From Rhodopseudomonas sp. BR0M22 (GTDB lineage: Bacteria > Pseudomonadota > Alphaproteobacteria > Rhizobiales > Xanthobacteraceae), in contig NZ_QUMK01000012.1 of NCBI RefSeq assembly GCF_010907035.1, positions 1-64,000 on the forward strand: a stretch of 64,000 nucleotides of DNA. The letters run 5' to 3'. Each line of letters starts with the position of its first letter. Position 1 is the stretch's first letter. Below, in pieces: positions 59,290 to 64,000 of the stretch. The notes below the pieces were generated by a model that did no database searches, was not told the DNA's origin, and saw only the letters and a program-made list of their open reading frames with translations. Position numbers and translations under genes: made by a program.

Positions 59290-59340
59290 GCTGTGCCTGG
59301 CTGCGGCGCTTTCTCACATCGATGTTGTGTTTGTCGGGTG

Positions 59341-59360
59341 ATTTCACGCCGCCGTGAAAT
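59341..59360. promoter_or_regulatory. 20-bp palindrome upstream of the fixA NifA site
   Basis: ATTTCACG-CCGC-CGTGAAAT, perfect 8-bp arms, 20 bp before the NifA site at 59380. The arms are not a NifA, FNR or sigma-54 motif. It may bind an additional regulator of fixABCX. The 333-bp spacer 59231-59563 holds the terminator, this palindrome, the NifA site and the promoter, and no gene. Confidence 0.5.
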
Positions 59361-59379
59361 GTCTGGTCGGTCACGCCGC

Positions 59380-59395
59380 TGTCGCCTTCCCGACA
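59380..59395. promoter_or_regulatory. NifA site upstream of fixA
   Basis: TGT-CGCCTTCCCG-ACA, exact consensus, 105 bp upstream of the -24 element. Two further partial TGTCG/CGACA words follow immediately (to 59422). Confidence 0.82.
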
Positions 59396-59499
59396 AGTGT
59401 CGCAGTTGTCGGATTGCAACCCTCGGAAGCGCCGGTAACAATCCCAGCCGCTCGTCGCAAATGATTGGATTGGCGCGATATTTTCCTCGGCGGAAAAGT

Positions 59500-59515
59500 T
59501 GGTACGAGGCTTGCT
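59500..59515 (+). promoter_or_regulatory. Sigma-54 promoter of fixABCX
   Basis: TGGTAC-GAGGC-TTGCT: invariant GG and GC at 10-bp spacing, with C-to-T in the -24 element. It lies 49 bp before fixA. Confidence 0.82.
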
Positions 59516-59563
59516 CATAAGTCTCCGTCGTCAAGCTTCTGTCAGCAAGCGCGGAGCCACTCC

Positions 59564-60409
59564 ATGCATATCGTCGTCTGTATCAAGCAGGTTCCGGACT
59601 CGGCCCAGATCCGCGTGCATCCGGTCACCAATACGATCATGCGCCAGGGCGTGCCGACGATCATCAACCCCTACGATCTGTTCGCGCTCGAAGAAGCGCT
59701 GCGACTGCGCGACGAGTTCGGCGGCGAAGTCACGGTGCTGACGATGGGGCCGCCGACCGCCGAGGACTCCTTGCGCAAGGCGCTCACCATCGGCGCCAAC
59801 CGCGCCGTGCTGTTGACCGACCGCTTCTTTGCAGGCTCCGACACGCTGGCGACCAGCTACGCGCTCGCGGCCGCGATCCGCAAGATCGGCTCCACCTTCG
59901 GTGCCGTCGACGTGGTGTTCACCGGCAAGCAGACCATCGACGGCGACACCGCCCAGGTTGGTCCCGGCATCTGCAAGCGGCTCGACTTCCTGCAGCTCAC
60001 CTACGTGTCGAAGGTCTCTTCGCTCGACCTCGAGGCTCGCACCATCGAAGTCGAGCGCCGCTCCGAAGGCGGCGTGCAGGTGCTGCGTAGCAATCTGCCC
60101 TGCCTGATTACCATGCTGGAAGGCACCAATCAGGTGCGCCGCGGCTCGATGATCAATGCGCTCAACGCCGCCCGCGCCGAGGTGGTGAAGTGGAGCGCGC
60201 AGGACGCCGGCGTCGAGGACATCCAGAAGTGCGGCCTGCGCGGCTCGCCGACGGTGGTGAAGCGCGTGTTCGCGCCGACTCCGCGCGCCGAGAAGGCCAA
60301 GGTCGTCGAGGCCGCCGGCCAGCCCCCGGCGGAAGCGCTGATCGACGAAATCTTCAAGCTCCGGCCCAAGCTCGAGAACGAAATGTTCGAGCTGGCGCGC
60401 GGATTCTGA
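59564..60409 (+). CDS. fixA: Electron-transfer flavoprotein beta chain FixA
   Basis: 281 residues from ATG 59564 (MHIVVCIKQVPDSAQIRVHP, the typical ETF-beta start). It carries the bifurcating FAD/AMP-type region. With FixB, C and X it forms the complex that splits NADH electrons, sending low-potential electrons to ferredoxin or flavodoxin for nitrogenase and the others to quinone. fixB begins 24 bp later. Confidence 0.96.
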   Translation: MHIVVCIKQVPDSAQIRVHPVTNTIMRQGVPTIINPYDLFALEEALRLRDEFGGEVTVLTMGPPTAEDSLRKALTIGANRAVLLTDRFFAGSDTLATSYALAAAIRKIGSTFGAVDVVFTGKQTIDGDTAQVGPGICKRLDFLQLTYVSKVSSLDLEARTIEVERRSEGGVQVLRSNLPCLITMLEGTNQVRRGSMINALNAARAEVVKWSAQDAGVEDIQKCGLRGSPTVVKRVFAPTPRAEKAKVVEAAGQPPAEALIDEIFKLRPKLENEMFELARGF

Positions 60410-60433
60410 CAACCCGAACAGAGAGCCGCTTCG

Positions 60434-61540
60434 ATGAGCCAGCCCGCCAAGCCTGCCCCGCAGCCCGCCGGTCGCGCCGCCGCCAAGAAGGAGCTGCCCG
60501 AGCATTTCAAAGCCTATAAGCACGTCTGGGTGTTCATCGAGCAGGAGCGCGGTCACGTTCACCCCGTCTCCTGGGAACTGATGGGCTCCGGTCGCCGCCT
60601 CGCCGACAAGCTCGGCGTCGAACTCGCCGCGGTGGTGATCGGCCCGACCGGCGACGCCACCAAGGCCGCAGTCGCCGAGTCGTTTTGCTACGGCGCCGAC
60701 CTCGCTTACGTCGTCGCCGACGACGTGCTGACGGACTACCGCAACGAGTCCTACACCAAGGCGCTGACCGATCTGGTCAACACCCATAAGCCGGAGATCC
60801 TGCTGCTCGGCGCCACGACGCTCGGCCGCGACCTCGCTGGCGCGGTGGCAACCACGCTGCTCACCGGCCTGACCGCCGACTGCACCGAACTCGAGGTCGA
60901 TAGCGACAATTCGCTGGCCGCGACCCGTCCGACCTTCGGCGGCTCGCTGCTCTGCACGATCTACACGCTGAACTTCCGGCCGCAGATGGCGACCGTGCGT
61001 CCGCGCGTGATGGCGATGCCCGAGCGGGTCGAAAAGCCGGTCGGCCGCGTCATCGAATTTCCGCTCGGTCTGGTCGAAGCCGACATCGTCACCAAGATCC
61101 TGGCCTTCGTGCCGGATCGCGACAAGGCGACCTCGAATCTCGCTTATGCCGACATCGTCGTGGCCGGCGGTCTCGGGCTGGCTTCGCCAGAAAACTTCCA
61201 GCTGGTGCGCCAGCTCGCCGGTGTGCTCGGCGCCGAATACGGCTGTTCGCGGCCGCTGGTGCAGAAGGGCTGGGTGTCGGCCGACCGCCAGATCGGCCAG
61301 ACCGGCAAGACCATCCGGCCGAAGCTGTATATCGCTGCCGGCATCTCGGGGGCGATCCAGCACCGTGTCGGCGTCGACGGCTCCGACCTGATCGTCGCGA
61401 TCAACACCGACAAGAACGCGCCGATCTTCGACTTCGCCCATCTCGCTCTCGTCACCGATGCGATCCGGCTGCTGCCGGCGCTGACCGAAGCATTCCGCAA
61501 GCGGCTGTCTGCGCACACCCGCGACCGGATCGCGAGCTAA
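60434..61540 (+). CDS. fixB: Electron-transfer flavoprotein alpha chain FixB
   Basis: 368 residues. ETF-alpha FAD domain in the C-terminal half ([20 protein letters not shown], then [15 protein letters not shown]), as in the family. The first 25 residues are an Ala/Pro/Lys-rich extension ([18 protein letters not shown]). It partners FixA. The spacing of 12 bp to fixC indicates one operon. Confidence 0.96.
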   Translation: MSQPAKPAPQPAGRAAAKKELPEHFKAYKHVWVFIEQERGHVHPVSWELMGSGRRLADKLGVELAAVVIGPTGDATKAAVAESFCYGADLAYVVADDVLTDYRNESYTKALTDLVNTHKPEILLLGATTLGRDLAGAVATTLLTGLTADCTELEVDSDNSLAATRPTFGGSLLCTIYTLNFRPQMATVRPRVMAMPERVEKPVGRVIEFPLGLVEADIVTKILAFVPDRDKATSNLAYADIVVAGGLGLASPENFQLVRQLAGVLGAEYGCSRPLVQKGWVSADRQIGQTGKTIRPKLYIAAGISGAIQHRVGVDGSDLIVAINTDKNAPIFDFAHLALVTDAIRLLPALTEAFRKRLSAHTRDRIAS

Positions 61541-61552
61541 CAGGAGGCTGCC

Positions 61553-62860
61553 ATGATCGAAGAACGTTTCGACGCCATCGTCGTCGGGGCCGGCATGGCC
61601 GGCAATGCCGCAGCGCTCACCATGGCCAAGCGCGGCATGAAGGTGCTGCAGATCGAGCGCGGTGAATATCCGGGCTCCAAGAATGTGCAGGGTGCCATTC
61701 TCTACGCCGATATGCTCGAGAAACTGGTCCCCGATTTCCGCGAGGATGCGCCGCTGGAGCGGCACCTCGTCGAGCAGCGGTTCTGGATGATGGACGCCAA
61801 GTCCCACACCGGCCTGCATCACCGTTCGGACGACTTCAACGAGGAAAAGCCGAACCGCTACACCATCATCCGTGCGCAGTTCGACAAGTGGCTGTCGAGC
61901 AGGGCGCAGGAGGCGGGCGCGATCGTGCTGTGCGAGACCACCGTCAAGGAGCTGGTGCAGGACGCCTACGGCAAGGTGATCGGCGTGATCACCGATCGCG
62001 ACGGCGGCCAGGTTCACGCCGATGTCGTGGTGCTGGCCGAAGGCGTCAACGGCCTGCTCGGCACCAAGGCCGAACTGCGCGAACGCCCGTCGCCGGAAAA
62101 CGTCGCGCTCGCCGTGAAGGAAATGCACTTCCTGCCGCGCGAGACCATCGAGGCGCGCTTCAACCTGAAGGGCGACGAGGGCGTGGTGATCGAGGCCGCG
62201 GGCACGATCTCGGCCGGCATGACGGGTATGGGCTTCATCTACACCAACAAGGAGTCGATCTCGCTCGGCATCGGCTGTCTGGTGGCCGATTTCCAGAAGA
62301 CCGGCGAGACGCCCTACGGCCTGCTCGAGCGCTTCAAGAAGCATCCGTCGGTGGCTCCGCTGATCGAAGGCTCCGAAGTGAAGGAGTACGCCGGCCATCT
62401 GATCCCGGAAGGCGGCTACAACGCGATCCCGCAACTCTACGGTGATGGCTGGGTCGTGGTCGGCGATGCCGCGCAGCTCAACAATGCGATGCACCGCGAG
62501 GGTTCGAACCTGGCGATGACCTCGGGCCGGATCGCCGGCGAAGCGATCTTCCAGGTGAAGTCGCGCAAGGATCCGATGACCAAGGAAAACCTCGCGCTCT
62601 ACAAGAAGATGCTCGACGACTCCTTCGTCATCAAGGATCTGAAGAAGTACAAGGACATGCCTGGTCTGCTGCACATCCAGTCGCAGAACTTCTTCTTGAC
62701 CTATCCGCAGCTCGTCAACAAGGCACTGCAGAATTTCGTGCGGGTCGACGGCACGCCGAAGCTGGAGAAGGAAAAGACCACGATCAAGTCGTTCGTGTCG
62801 GCCCGGTCGTGGGGCGGGTTGTTCGGCGATGCGTTCCGCTTCGCGCGGGCGTGGCGGTAA
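61553..62860 (+). CDS. fixC: ETF:quinone oxidoreductase-type flavoprotein FixC
   Basis: 435 residues. N-terminal FAD-binding [19 protein letters not shown], and later [18 protein letters not shown] for the second FAD motif. It passes the high-potential electrons of bifurcation to the quinone pool at the membrane. AGGAGG lies before the ATG. fixX follows after 32 bp. Confidence 0.96.
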   Translation: MIEERFDAIVVGAGMAGNAAALTMAKRGMKVLQIERGEYPGSKNVQGAILYADMLEKLVPDFREDAPLERHLVEQRFWMMDAKSHTGLHHRSDDFNEEKPNRYTIIRAQFDKWLSSRAQEAGAIVLCETTVKELVQDAYGKVIGVITDRDGGQVHADVVVLAEGVNGLLGTKAELRERPSPENVALAVKEMHFLPRETIEARFNLKGDEGVVIEAAGTISAGMTGMGFIYTNKESISLGIGCLVADFQKTGETPYGLLERFKKHPSVAPLIEGSEVKEYAGHLIPEGGYNAIPQLYGDGWVVVGDAAQLNNAMHREGSNLAMTSGRIAGEAIFQVKSRKDPMTKENLALYKKMLDDSFVIKDLKKYKDMPGLLHIQSQNFFLTYPQLVNKALQNFVRVDGTPKLEKEKTTIKSFVSARSWGGLFGDAFRFARAWR

Positions 62861-62892
62861 TCAGCAGGATTCGAGAAAGCGGAGAACGGACG

Positions 62893-63189
62893 ATGACAAC
62901 GGAAGCACCGGTTCGCGTCGAAGACAAGCTGTACCAGAACCGCTATTTGGTCGATGTCGGTAACGCTCACATCAAGGTCAAGCCGCACACCAAACCATCG
63001 CCGCAATTGCTCGCGCTGCTGAACATCTGTCCGGCGCACTGCTACGAGCTCAACAGCAACGGGCAGGTCGAGGTGACGCCGGACGGCTGCGTCGAATGCG
63101 GCACCTGCCGGGTGCTCGCCGAAGGCGGCGGCGACATCGAGTGGAGCTATCCGCGCGGCGGCTACGGCGTGCTGTTCAAGTTCGGCTGA
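62893..63189 (+). CDS. fixX: Ferredoxin-like protein FixX
   Basis: 98 residues from ATG 62893. Cysteines in CPAHCYELN and [12 protein letters not shown] bind the cluster(s), as in FixX and the C-terminal domain of ETF-QO. It is the electron-exit subunit of FixABCX. It is the last gene of the operon; the 226 bp after it contain a hairpin. Confidence 0.95.
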   Translation: MTTEAPVRVEDKLYQNRYLVDVGNAHIKVKPHTKPSPQLLALLNICPAHCYELNSNGQVEVTPDGCVECGTCRVLAEGGGDIEWSYPRGGYGVLFKFG

Positions 63190-63286
63190 GCCCGATTGTC
63201 GGCGTAGGATAGCGAGCGCGGCTCATCGCAGCCGCTGCCGCCAAGCTGATCGCTGCGGACAATGCTGCCTCACAGCAGAATGCGTG

Positions 63287-63309
63287 ATGCCCGGGCTGGT
63301 CCCGGGCAT
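63287..63309. terminator. Bidirectional hairpin between fixX and the convergent gene
   Basis: ATGCCCGGG (63287-63295), loop CTGGT, CCCGGGCAT (63301-63309), perfect 9-bp stem. No T-run on either side. It is placed to end fixX and the minus-strand gene. Confidence 0.55.
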
Positions 63310-63415
63310 TGGCGCGTTCGGAGGAGCGGCGTCAGCAAGACACGGACGAATTAGACGTGCGTAATGACGTCGGCGAGGGATTTCGCGACCGTTGTCGTCT
63401 CTACGTGTCGTCGTC

Positions 63416-64000
63416 TTAAGCTGCTGAATTGAGCGCGTGTTGCGCACTGAGCGGGCTTCGGCGGCTGCCGAAGCCGCGCCGCGCCAGCCATTGCTGGACG
63501 CGAGGCGAGTCCAGCGATGCCTCCTCGGCAAGGCCACTGGTGAAGCAGCGCCAGCTCGGCAGATGCCGCTCCGGAACGCCGACGATCACTGGGATTCCCT
63601 GATCCACGGCGTCGCTGATGACGTCGCTGAGACCGCCGCCGTCGGCTTCCAGTCTGCCGAATTTGTTGACGATCAGCAGCTCCGGTGCGTTGCGAAACGA
63701 GGCCGCGATCAACGCCGCGGCTTCCTGGATCGCTTCCGGATCGACGCGGCAGCCTTGAGGCTGTTTGTTGCGGTCTTCGGCGAGCTGAAGGATGAAACGG
63801 GACGAAAGTTCTTCGACTTCCATGTCGCAGCGTGGAGTGCTGTCTTCGTTTGCGGGCTGGTACGGCACCAAGCCTGCCACCATCACGCCGCCGTCACGTA
63901 GACGACGGCCGAGATCCGCCATCAGTCGGCAGGCGGCGATGCTGTCGGTGTACACGATCGCGAGTATCGAGGGTCGTCCCGACCTGCCGTGAGAACAATC
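63416..64000 (-). CDS. DUF2478-family nucleotide-binding-like protein (partial, 5' end off window)
   Basis: 195 codons are visible. The reading frame stays open to the window edge: upstream of the GTG at 63955 it continues with RPSILAIVYTDSIAA, which contains the first beta strand of the family, so the true start lies at or beyond 64000. It shows GGVMVAGLVPYQ, CDMEVEELSS and a LLIVNKFGRLEADGGG segment typical of DUF2478, a P-loop-like family often near molybdate transport genes. The C-terminal part ends ALNSAA. The neighbouring genes beyond the edge are unseen. A link to Mo supply is inference. Confidence 0.8.
   Translation of the reverse strand, partial: DCSHGRSGRPSILAIVYTDSIAACRLMADLGRRLRDGGVMVAGLVPYQPANEDSTPRCDMEVEELSSRFILQLAEDRNKQPQGCRVDPEAIQEAAALIAASFRNAPELLIVNKFGRLEADGGGLSDVISDAVDQGIPVIVGVPERHLPSWRCFTSGLAEEASLDSPRVQQWLARRGFGSRRSPLSAQHALNSAA

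Noticed and set aside
59531-62674. A 1047-codon open frame on the minus strand opposite fixABC
   Set aside because: It is the antisense shadow of GC-rich fixA, fixB and fixC; composition is Arg/Asp/His-rich with no family motif.

Overview
This 64 kb window is high-GC alphaproteobacterial DNA. The gene content (form II RuBisCO operon, feoAB, nifA and a complete Mo-nitrogenase cluster ending in fixABCX) points to a purple non-sulfur phototroph. From memory the gene order matches the nif region of Rhodopseudomonas palustris, in the opposite orientation to the CGA009 reference. That identification is recall plus gene content, not a database search.

Layout. 1-5.2 kb (minus strand): a three-subunit molybdenum hydroxylase of the 'form II CoxL' type, followed by a CaiB/BaiF acyl-CoA racemase cut by the window edge. 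5.4-14.7 kb: leuA (minus), an AraC regulator, a chemoreceptor, an MFS transporter, otsB-otsA (trehalose) and tRNA-Ser(GGA). 14.7-19.3 kb: lower-GC, foreign-looking DNA carrying one large YobI-type membrane P-loop NTPase next to the tRNA. 19.3-21.9 kb: TauE-type exporter, divergent LysR regulator, esterase. 22.3-28.9 kb: cbbFPTAM, the form II Calvin-cycle operon. 29-34.4 kb: a small hypothetical, a second chemoreceptor, a 53-residue membrane protein and feoAB. 34.6-36.6 kb: a YqeB/XdhC-like protein and an SDR oxidoreductase, divergently transcribed. 36.9-59.2 kb: nifA; fdxN-nifB-fdx-iscA-TPR-LRV-nifZ-nifZ-nifT-small ORF-SIR2; nifHDKENX with nifX-associated genes, fdxB and nifQ; iscA-nifUSVW. 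59.6-63.2 kb: fixABCX. 63.4 kb to the edge (minus): a DUF2478 protein running off the window.

Regulation is readable. Paired NifA sites (TGT-N10-ACA) and -24/-12 sigma-54 promoters precede fdxN, nifH, the iscA-nifU operon and fixA. The same pair also sits between the YqeB-like gene and the SDR gene, with a sigma-54-like promoter facing each of them, so these two non-canonical genes look like members of the NifA regulon. Strong short-loop hairpins lie in several intercistronic spacers (fdxN-nifB, nifH-nifD, nifD-nifK, upstream of fdxB, cbbA-cbbM), suggesting segmental mRNA processing or stability.

How it works together: NifA drives cofactor assembly (NifB, E, N, X, Q, V; NifU/S and A-type scaffolds for Fe-S), the structural enzyme (NifHDK) and electron delivery (FixABCX and ferredoxins). 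FeoAB supplies ferrous iron. The form II Calvin operon provides the alternative electron sink used by phototrophs. The most interesting under-described elements are the YqeB/SDR pair, the TPR/LRV/DUF/SIR2 accessory block, a NifU lacking its first scaffold cysteine, and the YobI island.
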